NCBI GenBank assembly: GCA_015064625.1
Contig: SVRW01000018.1
Location: 1 to 54,138 of the forward strand
Origin: Oscillospiraceae bacterium
Lineage (GTDB): Bacteria > Bacillota > Clostridia > Oscillospirales > CAG-382
Direction: 5' to 3'
Length of the DNA stretch: 54,138 nucleotides
Below the pieces are notes generated by a model, which had not been told where the DNA came from, did no database searches, and saw only the letters and a program-made list of their open reading frames with translations. A program made the translations under genes and the position numbers. The stretch's first letter is position 1. The number at the start of each line of letters is the position of its first letter. Positions 35,028-46,112 of the stretch are shown in pieces.

Positions 35028-38000
35028 ATGATTTACAGAATCATCGGACGAAGCGGGAGCGGAAAAACCTCATATTTACTTGAAGCTGTCAAAAAAGCTC
35101 ACGAAGCGGGCAAGGAATCAATTATTCTCACCCCCGAACAGCAGAGCATTGATACAGAAAGTGCCATTTCTGCCCTTTTGGGAAGCGGGTACAACCTTAC
35201 TACAGAAATTCTTAATTTTGAACGTCTTCCCGACAGAGTTTTCAGAGAAAGCGGAGGAGTTACCCTCTCCCGTGCTGACAGTAAAACCTTATCTCTTTTC
35301 ACCGCCCTTGCATGCGAAAACGCCAAAGAGAAGCTTTCTGTTTACGAAAGCTCTGCTCTTGACAAGGATTTTTCAAGGAAAGTATCTTCTTCCATAAACA
35401 GAATGGAAAGCGTTGGCGTTTCTCCTTCCCAGCTTGTAAACGCCGCATCGTTGATAGAGTCCGAAAACAACGTTTTTCGTGAAAAGCTTTACGATATGGG
35501 CGAAATATATTTTGAATATACCGAGCTTTTGAAAAAAGGCTACGCAGACAGCGCAGGCGTTCAGAAAAAGCTTCACGAAAAGCTTTTGGAGAAAAACTTC
35601 TTTGAAGGTAAAACCGTTTTTATTGACGGATATTATAACTTCACCCCTGCGGAGCTTCCTATAGTTGAAACAATATTCAAAGGTGCAGATGACGTTTATA
35701 TAACCATTTTGTACGACGAAAATGACAAAAGCGGTATTTTCGACGTAAACGGTGAAACTCTCGCTTTAACGGAAAGAATGGGAAGGGGCGTAACGGATAT
35801 CTACCCAACGTCCGCCAGAAAAAGAACAGACGAGCTTTCTTTCCTTGAAAAAAATCTTTTTTCGGACAAAACAGAAACGTTTACAAAAAAGTGTGAAAAC
35901 GTTTCCGTTTTCTCATGCAAAAACACCTTTGAAGAAAGTGAATTCGTATCAAGAGAAATAATAAAGCTTATAAATAAAGGATACAGCTACAAGGATATTT
36001 TCATAGCCGTCAGAGATGAAAGCCGCTTTGACGGAATATTGGACACTGCCCTTTGTCGAATGCAAATTCCTTTTTATTCCGCATCCAAGGAAGAGCTTTC
36101 TTCCAAAGAGCTTCCAACGCTGATTCTTTCACTATTGGAAATAGCTTATACGGATTGGTCATTACCATCCGTTCTCAAATATATAAATTCTACGTTCTCT
36201 CCCCTTTCCGATAAAGAAGCAGACCTGCTTTCAATTTACGCAGAAGCCTGGAGAATAAGAGGAAGACGGTGGTATGACGGTGAAGAATGGCTTATGAACC
36301 CGTCGGGCTACAAAACAAGTCTTTCAAAAAGGGAAATGGATATGCTTGCCACGGTAAACACGGCAAGAGAAAAGCTTCTTTTTGCTTTGGAAGCGCAGGT
36401 TACGGAGCTTAAAAGCCGTGATCTTACCGTTGAAAAGGGCGTTCGTGCCATTTATAACCATCTTATACATATAGAGGCAGACAAAGCCTTGGAAAAAAGG
36501 GCAATTTCTTTGTTGGAAGAAGGATTGGCTGATGAAAAAGCAAAAATATCTGCTCTTTGGGACAGTGTTATGTCCGTACTTAATACGCTTTACGAAACCG
36601 CCGGAGAAAGAAAAATAACTGCCAGACGACTTCTTGACCTTATCCGTCTTATGATGGATGAATACAAAGTCGGCTCCATCCCTTCATATTCCGATAGCGT
36701 TGAGATAGGAAACGCTTCAATAATACGTCCTTCAAGCTGTAAGGTTATGTTCGTTTTGGGAATGAACGACGGTGTTTTTCCCGCATCCCCCGAAGCGTCG
36801 GGGCTTTTCTCCGACAGAGAAAAGGAATTTTTGAAATCCGTTGGTATAAACTCCGAGGTTTTGCCTGATGAATTTCTGAAAAACGAATTTCTGCTTTTCT
36901 ATAACCTTTGCGCAGCTCCTACGGATAAGCTTTATCTTTCTTATTCCGAATCAAGTCTTTCGGGCAGCGTAGAGCGTCCTTCCATGTTCATAGATGCAGC
37001 TTTGAAGCTTTTTGAAGAAGATATTGAGAAAAAATACAAAGTCAAAAAAACGAAACCTTCAAAAAACGTTTTTTCACTTTGCACTTTCGATACTTTTTCA
37101 AGCGAGGTTTCACTTACGCCCTCGTCTCCTGAGCTTTTATACCTATCCGCTTCAAAAATTGAAGCATATCTGAAATGCCCATTTTCATATTATTGCAAAT
37201 ATATACTTTCCTTGGAAAAATACGACAGAGCTACACTATCTCCTCTTGATGCAGGAACGTATATTCATAAAATTGTTGAGCTTTTCGCAAAATCCCTTTT
37301 TGAAACAGGAGAATTCAAAGAAAAAAGCGAAGACGAAATAAAGGAATTTTTCAACTCCACAAAGGAAATTTATTCAAATGAAGTTTTTCATGGAAAAATA
37401 AGCGAAAGAGAAAAATATTCATTTGAAAAGCATGAAGCTTTGATTATTCCATTGCTTCAGAATGTAAACGATGAGTTTGCTTCGGGTGGATTTATGCCCG
37501 TTGCCTTTGAGCAAAAGATAACAAACCTTTATCCCGTAACTGATGAAACGCAGGTAAAAATTTCGGGATATGCTGACCGTATTGACCTTTTGGAAAAGGA
37601 CGGTTTAAAATATATCCGTATAGTTGACTATAAAACGGGTAAACCTTCAATAACGCCTGATGACGTGAAGGAAGGCTTCAAAATGCAGATGCCTTTGTAT
37701 CTTTTCTCCCACTTAAAAGAAGACGAGCGTCCTGGAGGCGTTATGTATTTTCTCTGCGGAATGCCTTCGGGAAAGAATTTACCTTTTCAGAGAAAAGGTA
37801 TAATGATGAAGGATGAAAACGTCAAAGACGGTATAAAATTCCTTACGGATAACAATCATTTTTCAAGCAGAAGCTTTTATCCCGAGGAAGTTTTCCAGCA
37901 GATGAAAACAGACGTTGAAGAAAACATACGCAAGGTTGGTAAAGACATAATAGACGGAAAAATGAGCATCTCTCCCAATACAAAGAAAAGCCCTTGTAAA

Positions 38001-38054
38001 TATTGTGATGCAAGACTTTATTGCAGAAAAAAGCTTGAGAAGGAGGCGGACTGA
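35028..38054 (+). CDS. addB: ATP-dependent helicase/nuclease subunit B
   Basis: 1008 residues, slightly short of the Bacillus protein. N-terminal Walker A GRSGSGKT (~8-15), a degenerate UvrD-like helicase body and a C-terminal RecB-type nuclease with VDYKTGK (~866). The four cysteines of the AddB iron-sulfur cluster are present: one in LKCPFSYYCKY (~717) and three in CKYCDARLYC (~990-999). With AddA it processes double-strand breaks to load RecA at Chi-like sites. The stop overlaps the addA start by one base. The ribosome binding site is weak (AGGGCGGA). Confidence 0.94.
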   Translation: MIYRIIGRSGSGKTSYLLEAVKKAHEAGKESIILTPEQQSIDTESAISALLGSGYNLTTEILNFERLPDRVFRESGGVTLSRADSKTLSLFTALACENAKEKLSVYESSALDKDFSRKVSSSINRMESVGVSPSQLVNAASLIESENNVFREKLYDMGEIYFEYTELLKKGYADSAGVQKKLHEKLLEKNFFEGKTVFIDGYYNFTPAELPIVETIFKGADDVYITILYDENDKSGIFDVNGETLALTERMGRGVTDIYPTSARKRTDELSFLEKNLFSDKTETFTKKCENVSVFSCKNTFEESEFVSREIIKLINKGYSYKDIFIAVRDESRFDGILDTALCRMQIPFYSASKEELSSKELPTLILSLLEIAYTDWSLPSVLKYINSTFSPLSDKEADLLSIYAEAWRIRGRRWYDGEEWLMNPSGYKTSLSKREMDMLATVNTAREKLLFALEAQVTELKSRDLTVEKGVRAIYNHLIHIEADKALEKRAISLLEEGLADEKAKISALWDSVMSVLNTLYETAGERKITARRLLDLIRLMMDEYKVGSIPSYSDSVEIGNASIIRPSSCKVMFVLGMNDGVFPASPEASGLFSDREKEFLKSVGINSEVLPDEFLKNEFLLFYNLCAAPTDKLYLSYSESSLSGSVERPSMFIDAALKLFEEDIEKKYKVKKTKPSKNVFSLCTFDTFSSEVSLTPSSPELLYLSASKIEAYLKCPFSYYCKYILSLEKYDRATLSPLDAGTYIHKIVELFAKSLFETGEFKEKSEDEIKEFFNSTKEIYSNEVFHGKISEREKYSFEKHEALIIPLLQNVNDEFASGGFMPVAFEQKITNLYPVTDETQVKISGYADRIDLLEKDGLKYIRIVDYKTGKPSITPDDVKEGFKMQMPLYLFSHLKEDERPGGVMYFLCGMPSGKNLPFQRKGIMMKDENVKDGIKFLTDNNHFSSRSFYPEEVFQQMKTDVEENIRKVGKDIIDGKMSISPNTKKSPCKYCDARLYCRKKLEKEAD

Positions 38055-41000
38055 TGAGCGACAATAAAAAGCCTGTAAGCTGGACGCCTTCACAGGAAAA
38101 TGCAATTAAAGAAAGCGGAAAACAGCTTCTCGTTGCCGCGGGAGCAGGAAGCGGAAAAACTTCTGTTCTTACCGAACGCATTCTTAAGAAAATACTTGCA
38201 GGTGCGGACGTAACGGATTTTCTTGTGACAACCTTTACTGTTGAATCCGCACAGGATATGAAGGAAAAATTGAGACGCAAGCTTTCGAAAGCATTGGCAT
38301 CCGAGCCTGAGAACAAGCATCTGTCAAATCAGATAGCAAAGCTTCCCTTTGCACAGATAAGCACAATAAGTGCATTTTGTCTTAAGCTTGTAAAGCAGAA
38401 TTTCTCTGCCCTCTCCCTCCCCTCATCTGTAAGAATAGCAGATTCAGGAGAAGAAAAGGAGCTTTTCGAGGAAGCGTTGGATTTGCTTCTTGATGATAAG
38501 TTTTCAAAAAAGGACGAGGATTTTTATACGGTTCTTGAAAAAACTGCTTGCAGAGGAAGCGATTTTTTACTTTCCCAATATCTTACGGAAATATACGATA
38601 AATTAAGAGCGCATCCCAGATATATTGAAAAAGCAAAAGCGTTGTCCGAGAGATTTTCAAAGGATGCGGAAAATTGCAATACTACAGATGATTTATGGAA
38701 TACAAATGCAGGAAAGCTAATCACCGACGCCTCAGAATGTATATGCAATGATTTCCAATACGAAATTTCCGCCTTGGCTCAGCTTACTGACTCGATAGGA
38801 GACGTTCTTAAAGAGCAAACGGATAAATACATAAACTTTTTAAAAAGCGGAATAGATAACGCAAAGAATAAAAAGTTTCTTGAAAGTGCTGAAGCCTTCA
38901 GCAACGCAGACAGTTTTTACTCTTTAGGCTGGAGAGGCAAGCCCCTTAAGCTTCTTGAACCTGATGAAAGACAAATTTTCGACCAATTAAGAGGCTCTCT
39001 CCGAGCGAAAGCAAAAAAAGCATCCGAGTTTTTCTGTTCTTTGGAAAATGATTCCGTTTCCCAACTAAAGCTTTGCGCTGAAGCAGGAAAAGCGTTGACA
39101 AGCCTTGTTTGCGATCTGGACGTTATCTACAGCAACCTGAAACGTGAAAAAGGAGTTATAGACTTTAAGGATGCGGAACAGCTTGCACATAGACTTCTCA
39201 TAAACGAAGACGGTACACCAACGGCTTTATGCAAGGAAATATCCGCTTCCACTTCAGAGGTTCTCGTTGACGAATACCAAGACACCAATCCCTTGCAGGA
39301 TTCCATTTTTGGAGCTATAGCTTCCAAAGACAACAGATTTATGGTTGGAGATGATAAGCAAAGCATTTACAGATTCAGAAACGCTTATCCCGACATATTC
39401 AACAGCTACAAAAAATCATTCCGCACGGAAAAAGCTTCCTGTATTTTTCTCAGAGAAAATTTCCGTTGCTCAAAAGAGATTATAGATTTCACAAACGATA
39501 TTTTCAACTATCTTTGGGGAAAAGAATACACCGACGAATGTTTGATTTTCCAAAAGGATGAAGAAGCCCCAAAGCGTGAGGTAACGGTAAAAACCTTTTT
39601 CACAAATCTTAAAAACAAACACTCATCCGTTATAGAAGCAAGGTATATCGGTGAAGAAATCAAAAAGCTGATGAATTCCTTCGTGAAAAACAACGGAAAG
39701 CCTCTTGAATATTCCGATATTGCAATAATGCTTCCCGTAACAAAGACTATTGGCGATATTTTTTCGGAAGAATTGAGAAAAATGGGCATCCCATCAACCT
39801 CAAAAAAGAAAGGATTTCTTACGGAAGCCCCTGAAATCAAGCTGATGATTTCTATTCTCAAAGCAATAAATAATCCCGAGGAAGACGTCCCACTTGCTTC
39901 TGCAATGAACAGCTTTTTCTTTGGCTTTTCAACAGACGAGCTGGCGAGAATCAGAAGCTACAAGGATTCATCCCTTTGGGGCGGAGTTGTAAGGTGCTGT
40001 GGAAAAAAATCATCCTTTATGCATCTCAAGCTCGTTTCAAAGAAAAAGGTCAAAAAAGCTCCTTCCATAAAGCTTCATTTTCCTAAAAGCACAGACCTTT
40101 CGTTGAGAAACAAATGCAAATCCTTCGTATCACGAATGGAACAGTTAAGATACAAAGGAAGGTCTTTAGAATGTAAACAACTCATATGGGAGCTTTATGA
40201 AAACGAGGGTATACTTTCCTACGTGGAAAACCTTCCTGAAGGAGAAATCAAAAAGGGAAATCTGCTTTTACTTTACAGCGACGCCATTGCTTTTGGAAAA
40301 CGTGAATTCAAAACTCTTTCCGCTTTCTTGAAGCATACGGAGAAGCTTGACATTCAGACTTATTCCCCCGAATCAAGCTCTGCCGTTTCCATAATGACTA
40401 TTCACGGGTCAAAGGGATTGGAATTTCCCGTTTGTTTCCTTGCAAACGCAGGAAAAAGTCTGTCCGAATCTCATACGGGAGCAAAAATGCCAATGGTAGA
40501 TATGAATACAGGTATATTCACTCCCCTGAAGGAAAACGACGTGAATACCTACGAACCCATATTCTACAAATCATTGGAAATTCTTGAAAAGCCTGCGGAG
40601 CTGGCAGAAAACAAGAGAAAGCTTTACGTAGCCCTTACACGTGCAAGAGAAAAGCTTTATATAGTAGGCTCTGCAGTCGATAATTATCAACTGAGAAATT
40701 CCTCTCCGGACGATGCTTCAAGCTATCTGAGCTGGATTCTTACAGTAAACCCCGATGCTGAATATTTAGATGAAATTCCCGATGAATCCCAGCTTGATAC
40801 AGAGTATGAGGAAATACTCTCCGTAGAAGAAGCGGAAGAAAGCTTCGAGGAGGAAGAAACAGCACGTTATTTTCCATCAAAGCTTCCAAGAAAGCTTTCC
40901 GTCTCCGAACTGAAAGAAAAATCCATGGGCGAATACGTGCAAACGGTAAAAAAGAGCGATTTTCTTACCGTCCCCCCATTTATTACCCAGTCAAAACAGA

Positions 41001-41527
41001 TTTCAGGCGCAGAAATAGGAACGGCAAACCATACGTTTATGCAGTTTGCGTCCTTTGAAAACTGTATAAAGTTCGGTGTAGAATATGAGGGCGAACGCCT
41101 TCTTCTCACGGATATGATAACCTCCGAGCAATACGGTATGCTCAATTTTAAAAATCTCAAGGCGTTTTTTACGAGTCCTCTTTTTGAACGGATTTCAAAA
41201 TCCAATAAAGTATACCGTGAAAAACGTTTCACCATTTCCGATAATTCCAAAGAACTTTTTGGAAACGGAAATGAAACTGTGCTTATACAAGGTGTAATTG
41301 ACCTTTTCTTCGAAAACGAAGACGGAACATATACTGTGGTCGATTACAAAACAGACCGCATAAAGCATGGAGAAGAACAAATTTTATGCAACAGATATAA
41401 ATCCCAGATAGCCTATTACGCTAAAGCGGTCTCCGATATGACAGGCAAGGAAATAAAAGAATGCATTCTTTATTCCTTCCATCTCTCAAAATCCATAACG
41501 GTTGATTTTGGAACAGACAAACAGTAA
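38054..41527 (+). CDS. addA: ATP-dependent helicase/nuclease subunit A
   Basis: 1157 residues. A UvrD-type helicase with Walker A AAGAGSGKTSVLTERI (~32-47), Walker B VDEYQDTN (~404), motif III GDDKQSIYRFR, MTIHGSKGLEFP and VALTRAREKLY, then a RecB-family nuclease domain with VVDYKTDR (~1096). It overlaps addB, giving strict stoichiometric coupling. Repair of double-strand breaks and degradation of unprotected linear DNA. Confidence 0.95.
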   Translation: MSDNKKPVSWTPSQENAIKESGKQLLVAAGAGSGKTSVLTERILKKILAGADVTDFLVTTFTVESAQDMKEKLRRKLSKALASEPENKHLSNQIAKLPFAQISTISAFCLKLVKQNFSALSLPSSVRIADSGEEKELFEEALDLLLDDKFSKKDEDFYTVLEKTACRGSDFLLSQYLTEIYDKLRAHPRYIEKAKALSERFSKDAENCNTTDDLWNTNAGKLITDASECICNDFQYEISALAQLTDSIGDVLKEQTDKYINFLKSGIDNAKNKKFLESAEAFSNADSFYSLGWRGKPLKLLEPDERQIFDQLRGSLRAKAKKASEFFCSLENDSVSQLKLCAEAGKALTSLVCDLDVIYSNLKREKGVIDFKDAEQLAHRLLINEDGTPTALCKEISASTSEVLVDEYQDTNPLQDSIFGAIASKDNRFMVGDDKQSIYRFRNAYPDIFNSYKKSFRTEKASCIFLRENFRCSKEIIDFTNDIFNYLWGKEYTDECLIFQKDEEAPKREVTVKTFFTNLKNKHSSVIEARYIGEEIKKLMNSFVKNNGKPLEYSDIAIMLPVTKTIGDIFSEELRKMGIPSTSKKKGFLTEAPEIKLMISILKAINNPEEDVPLASAMNSFFFGFSTDELARIRSYKDSSLWGGVVRCCGKKSSFMHLKLVSKKKVKKAPSIKLHFPKSTDLSLRNKCKSFVSRMEQLRYKGRSLECKQLIWELYENEGILSYVENLPEGEIKKGNLLLLYSDAIAFGKREFKTLSAFLKHTEKLDIQTYSPESSSAVSIMTIHGSKGLEFPVCFLANAGKSLSESHTGAKMPMVDMNTGIFTPLKENDVNTYEPIFYKSLEILEKPAELAENKRKLYVALTRAREKLYIVGSAVDNYQLRNSSPDDASSYLSWILTVNPDAEYLDEIPDESQLDTEYEEILSVEEAEESFEEEETARYFPSKLPRKLSVSELKEKSMGEYVQTVKKSDFLTVPPFITQSKQISGAEIGTANHTFMQFASFENCIKFGVEYEGERLLLTDMITSEQYGMLNFKNLKAFFTSPLFERISKSNKVYREKRFTISDNSKELFGNGNETVLIQGVIDLFFENEDGTYTVVDYKTDRIKHGEEQILCNRYKSQIAYYAKAVSDMTGKEIKECILYSFHLSKSITVDFGTDKQ

Positions 41528-41539
41528 AGGAAGCAAGTT

Positions 41540-43441
41540 ATGACAAAAAGAATCATCTCGTTATTACTCATTCTCGTTTTATCCCTCACCTTTTTGGGAA
41601 GCTGTGGGAATGAAAAAGAAGCTTCAGCGAATGAGCCTTCTTCCATTGATTCTTCAAAAGCTTCAACCGAAGAATCGTCAGAGGATGAATCCTCGGAAAG
41701 TCCTTTAAATGATTTAATCGATTCTTCCGTAAGCGACATTGTAGCAAATATGACGCTGTGGCAGAAAATCGGTCAGATGATTATGCCCTCGATTCGTACG
41801 TGGAACGGAGAACCCGTAACAAGTACAATTCCCGAAGATCTGAAAAAGGTTATCAACAAATATCACGTTGGTAATATTATTCTCTTTGCGGAAAATTTCG
41901 GGACGGTTGAAGATACGGTGAGGCTGACACATTCTCTGAACGAAGCATTGAGCATTGACATCCCAATGTTTATAGGTGCAGATCAGGAGGGGGGAAACGT
42001 TGTCAGACTGAACTACGGATGTTCCCTTGTGGGTAATATGGCTCTTGGTGCTATAGGCTCTGACGAGGATTCGTATATAGTGGGAAAAATAACGGGAGAA
42101 CAGCTTTCCGCTTTAGGACTAAATCTTGATTTAGCACCAACTCTTGACGTTAACAATAACCCTGCAAATCCCGTTATAAATATTCGTTCATTTTCAGAAG
42201 ACCCAGACCTTGTAGCCCGTTTAGGTGTTTCTATGATAAAGGGGATGCAGGATAAAAGCGTTTCCGCTTGTGCAAAGCATTTCCCAGGTCACGGGGACAC
42301 GGAAACGGATTCCCATTACGGTCTGCCTTCCATTGATAAATCCTACGATGAAATTAAAAAAATGGAGCTTGTTCCGTTCCAAGCTGCTATTGACGGTGGA
42401 ATTGATATGATCATGACAGCTCATATCCAATTTCCGCAGGTTGAATCCGAGGAAAAAAACGGACTCATATTGCCCGCAACGCTGTCAAAGAAAATTCTTA
42501 CAGATATTCTGAAAGAAGATATGGGCTTTAACGGTGTAGTTATTACAGACTCTATGCATATGGATGCGATCGCTTCCCATTTTTCCATGGCAGAAGCTTC
42601 CATTATTGCAATAAACGCAGGCGTCGATATTCTGCTTATGCCCGTCTTGCTTCACCATGACGGACACGCAAGAGAGCTTGAAAATTTCATAAGCAGTATT
42701 GTTCAAGCTGTAGCATCGGGAAAAATCCCAATGTCGAGAATAAATGATGCAGTAACCCGTATTATCACAGCAAAAAAGGAAAGAGGGCTTTGGGAACAGA
42801 AACGCCTCTCCCTTGACGAAAAAATCGCTAACGCAAGCCAAGCTGTTGGTAACGCAGAGCATAAAGCCATTGAACGTGAATTAGCTTCAAAAGCCGTAAC
42901 CGTTCTCGAAAACAAGAGTGGAACTCTTTTTGCCGATATGACAAATGGTAAATCCCTTCTTTTTGCCGTCCCCTCTGAAGATGTTGGAAAAAACGTTGAG
43001 TTTATGCTCAACCGCCTCATAAGCGAAAACAAAATAAATATAAGCTACAAGATAAAAAGCTACGAGGAAAGCGAAGCTAATATTCTTGATGAGTTCGACG
43101 GAGTGGTGCTTCTCACAGACACGTCGTCATCATGGGAAATAGAAGCTCCCCTCAAGGTTTACGAAAAAGCAAAGACGAATAATAAAAGCCTTGCTGTAAT
43201 AAGCTGTAGAATACCTTATGATACAGCCTTATTCACGGAAGCTGACTGTCTGCTTGCTTGTTATTGTCCAAAGGGCGGTGTTCCCCAAACAGATACTTCC
43301 GCCTTCGGTGTCAACATTGGCGGAGCAATAGAAGTTCTCCTTGGCGTAGAAGAAGGTCAAGGTAAGCTTCCCGTTACCATATACAACGTTTCGAAGAATG
43401 GCGAAATAGATTTTGATACAGTAGTTTATCCCAAGGGATAA
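41540..43441 (+). CDS. GH3 beta-N-acetylhexosaminidase lipoprotein (NagZ-like)
   Basis: 633 residues. Lipobox FLGSC (about residue 22), a Ser/Glu linker, then a glycoside hydrolase family 3 domain: GADQEGGNVVRL, the diagnostic KHFPGHGDTETDSHYGLP (His/Asp dyad) and GVVITDSMHMDAI with the nucleophile Asp. A C-terminal GH3 domain (~440-630) follows, as in the two-domain Bacillus NagZ. It should remove N-acetylglucosamine from wall fragments on the outside of the cell. It follows addA by 12 bases. Confidence 0.92.
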   Translation: MTKRIISLLLILVLSLTFLGSCGNEKEASANEPSSIDSSKASTEESSEDESSESPLNDLIDSSVSDIVANMTLWQKIGQMIMPSIRTWNGEPVTSTIPEDLKKVINKYHVGNIILFAENFGTVEDTVRLTHSLNEALSIDIPMFIGADQEGGNVVRLNYGCSLVGNMALGAIGSDEDSYIVGKITGEQLSALGLNLDLAPTLDVNNNPANPVINIRSFSEDPDLVARLGVSMIKGMQDKSVSACAKHFPGHGDTETDSHYGLPSIDKSYDEIKKMELVPFQAAIDGGIDMIMTAHIQFPQVESEEKNGLILPATLSKKILTDILKEDMGFNGVVITDSMHMDAIASHFSMAEASIIAINAGVDILLMPVLLHHDGHARELENFISSIVQAVASGKIPMSRINDAVTRIITAKKERGLWEQKRLSLDEKIANASQAVGNAEHKAIERELASKAVTVLENKSGTLFADMTNGKSLLFAVPSEDVGKNVEFMLNRLISENKINISYKIKSYEESEANILDEFDGVVLLTDTSSSWEIEAPLKVYEKAKTNNKSLAVISCRIPYDTALFTEADCLLACYCPKGGVPQTDTSAFGVNIGGAIEVLLGVEEGQGKLPVTIYNVSKNGEIDFDTVVYPKG

Positions 43442-43471
43442 AAAAGTCCGATACGGAAAGGATGATTTAAA

Positions 43472-46111
43472 TTGGCACAGAAAAAAATAGTTAAAAAAAC
43501 AACGAAGCCAAAAGTAGACGCAAAAACGAAAAAAGCGGATACTTCTGCTAAAACGTCAAAGAAATCAGCGGAAAATGAAGAACAGACCGCTACACCTCCC
43601 ATCAGCTATATAGTGTGGGTGCTGGTTTTTGCGGCAATAGGTCTTTTGATTTTTCTCTCCATGATAGTTAATATAGTTTCACATTTCAACGGTGAAACCG
43701 CATTACTTGGCTACATCACAGAACCCATCATGGGTCTGTTCGGCATATGTACCCCCGCAATTGGTGCATATTCCCTTGCATACGCGTATTTCTGCTTTAA
43801 ATACAGAAACGATTTGCCTACGAAAAACGCAAAAGGCGTTTTGCTAATTCTAAATTTAGTGTTTCTCCTTGGAACACTTCACCTTATAAACACCCTCTGG
43901 GTAGATGTTCCCGTAAATCCCAAAGACCTCTGGGCAAGTGGCATACACTGGCAAGGATGCGGACTTATCGGTGGTTATCTGGGTTGGTTTTTAAGCAAGC
44001 TGTTACATAAATCCATTGGTCTTATTTTTGGACTTTTAGTTTATTTCGTTTGTCTTATTTTCTTCTGTGGCGGCTCACCGCTGGACGTCCTTAAATCCTT
44101 CGGAAAAAGAATAAATTGCTTTTTCAGATACATAGTGTCAAAAACGAAACAATCCTTCGCAAAACGTGCTGAAGAAAAGGCGGAAGAAAAATCCAAGCAT
44201 GTTCAGCATACATCTACAAAACCTGCTGAAGATCAGAAAAAGATTTCATATTCTGCCAAAGAGGAGCAAAAGCCTTTCTTAAAAGAGGAAAAAACAGAAG
44301 AACCTACGAACGTTTCCACTTATCCAAAAGAAAGAACGGAAAATTACGTTACAGGCAGTATTTACGATGCTCCTATACGTAAAGAGACTTCAAAGGAAAA
44401 AACCGAAGAAGAATCGTCAGAAATCGGTGAAAAAGTCAAAAACAAATTCGGTTTCAAAATGGGCAGAGAAGCAAGAGATGACGGAACTGCAGAGGTTCCC
44501 ACTGATGACGTATCATTTGAGCCTGACAGCAAAATCGAAGAAGAACCAATAGCTATAACAGGTGAACAGACAGAAATCGTTCCCACAGATAGCATAGAAA
44601 CGCCCGTATATATCACTCCCCCTATGGATTTACTCAAAGCCGGAGATGAAGAAACGTCCTTCAACTCTGCCGAGGTGGAACAGAAAAAACGTATACTTCT
44701 TGAAACCCTTGAAGCGTTCCGAGTCAAAGCAGACGTGGTGAACATAAGCTGTGGACCTACTATAACTCGTTACGAAATCGAGCCCGAAATTGGTGTCAGC
44801 GTTAAATCCATTGAAAAGCTTGGTAAGGATTTAGCTCTCAGACTTGCGGCAAAGTCCCTTCGAATTGAAGCTCCTATCCCTGGAAAATGTGCCGTTGGTA
44901 TTGAGGTTTCCAATAATGACCGACTTACAGTAAAGCTTCGTGATATTCTTGATTCACCCATATTCAAGGAACATAAGAGCAAGCTTTTCTGTTGTCTTGG
45001 CGTTGACGTTGCAGGTAACGCTGTATATCTGGATATTCCCAAAATGCCCCACTTATTGATTGCAGGTGCAACAGGTATGGGTAAATCCGTATGTCTTAAC
45101 TGTCTTATCGTTTCATTGCTTTACAGAGCAACCCCAGAGGAAGTCAGACTTATACTTATAGACCCTAAAAAGGTTGAATTCAGCCATTACGCAGATATTC
45201 CACACCTTCTCGCTCCCGTTGTTACCAACATAAACAAGTGCGCAGGTACTTTAAATTGGGCTGTTGCGGAAATGGAGCGAAGATACGATATCTTTGAAGC
45301 TCACAGCCTTAGAAACCTTGAAGAATATCAAGCCCAAACTGCAGACGATCCCGAAGCGGAAAGACTCGCTTCCATCGTTATTGTTATCGACGAGCTGGCG
45401 GATTTGATGATGCAGGCAAAGGCAGAGGTTGAAACCTCAATATGCCGCCTTGCACAGAAAGCCCGTGCGGCTGGTATGTATCTTATTTTAGGTACGCAAA
45501 GACCTTCCGTTGACGTTATCACCGGTCTTATCAAAGCCAATATTCCTTCAAGAATTTCCCTTGCCGTTTCCTCTCAGGTGGACTCAAGAACTATTCTTGA
45601 CTCAGCAGGTGCGGAAAACCTTCTTGATAAGGGTGATATACTTTACGCCCCCGCAGGTGCAAGAAAGGCACTTCGTGTTCAGGGTGCGTTTATCAGCACG
45701 AAGGAGCTTAACTCCGTTTGTGAATTTGTAAGAAGCAACTCCAAGCCTCAGTACGATCCCGACGTTGTAAAGAATATAAATACAGCTACGGAAAACTACG
45801 GGAAATCCAAGAAAGGAAAATCCGACGAGGATGGTGGCAGTACGGCAGATACAAAGGATTTAGAGCTTATGATTGCCGCTTTAGAGGTTGGTTTCGAGCA
45901 AGGAACAGTTTCCACTTCCTACATTCAGAGAAGGCTTTCCTTCGGTTATGCCAAGGCGGCAAGAGTTGTTGATATGCTTCAACAGCATGGATTTGTTTCC
46001 GCTCCCGACCCTGTAAATAAACTCAGAAAGATTATTATCTCCCCGCAGGAATTGGCAGAGCTGAAAATGAACGGAGCTATTTCCAAAAAAGATAACGAAG
46101 AAAGCGAATAA
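43472..46111 (+). CDS. DNA translocase FtsK/SpoIIIE
   Basis: 879 residues, TTG start nine bases after AAAGGA. Basic N-terminus, four membrane helices (~45-205), a long charged linker rich in Lys/Glu (~210-380), then the RecA-like motor: GATGMGKSVCLN (Walker A, ~531), VIVIDELADLMM (Walker B) and LGTQRPSVDVITG. The last ~65 residues are the gamma winged helix that reads KOPS/SRS sites (TSYIQRRLSFGYAKAARVVD). It pumps DNA through the septum in division and, with spoIIR nearby, probably in sporulation. Confidence 0.94.
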   Translation: MAQKKIVKKTTKPKVDAKTKKADTSAKTSKKSAENEEQTATPPISYIVWVLVFAAIGLLIFLSMIVNIVSHFNGETALLGYITEPIMGLFGICTPAIGAYSLAYAYFCFKYRNDLPTKNAKGVLLILNLVFLLGTLHLINTLWVDVPVNPKDLWASGIHWQGCGLIGGYLGWFLSKLLHKSIGLIFGLLVYFVCLIFFCGGSPLDVLKSFGKRINCFFRYIVSKTKQSFAKRAEEKAEEKSKHVQHTSTKPAEDQKKISYSAKEEQKPFLKEEKTEEPTNVSTYPKERTENYVTGSIYDAPIRKETSKEKTEEESSEIGEKVKNKFGFKMGREARDDGTAEVPTDDVSFEPDSKIEEEPIAITGEQTEIVPTDSIETPVYITPPMDLLKAGDEETSFNSAEVEQKKRILLETLEAFRVKADVVNISCGPTITRYEIEPEIGVSVKSIEKLGKDLALRLAAKSLRIEAPIPGKCAVGIEVSNNDRLTVKLRDILDSPIFKEHKSKLFCCLGVDVAGNAVYLDIPKMPHLLIAGATGMGKSVCLNCLIVSLLYRATPEEVRLILIDPKKVEFSHYADIPHLLAPVVTNINKCAGTLNWAVAEMERRYDIFEAHSLRNLEEYQAQTADDPEAERLASIVIVIDELADLMMQAKAEVETSICRLAQKARAAGMYLILGTQRPSVDVITGLIKANIPSRISLAVSSQVDSRTILDSAGAENLLDKGDILYAPAGARKALRVQGAFISTKELNSVCEFVRSNSKPQYDPDVVKNINTATENYGKSKKGKSDEDGGSTADTKDLELMIAALEVGFEQGTVSTSYIQRRLSFGYAKAARVVDMLQQHGFVSAPDPVNKLRKIIISPQELAELKMNGAISKKDNEESE

Positions 46112-46112
46112 T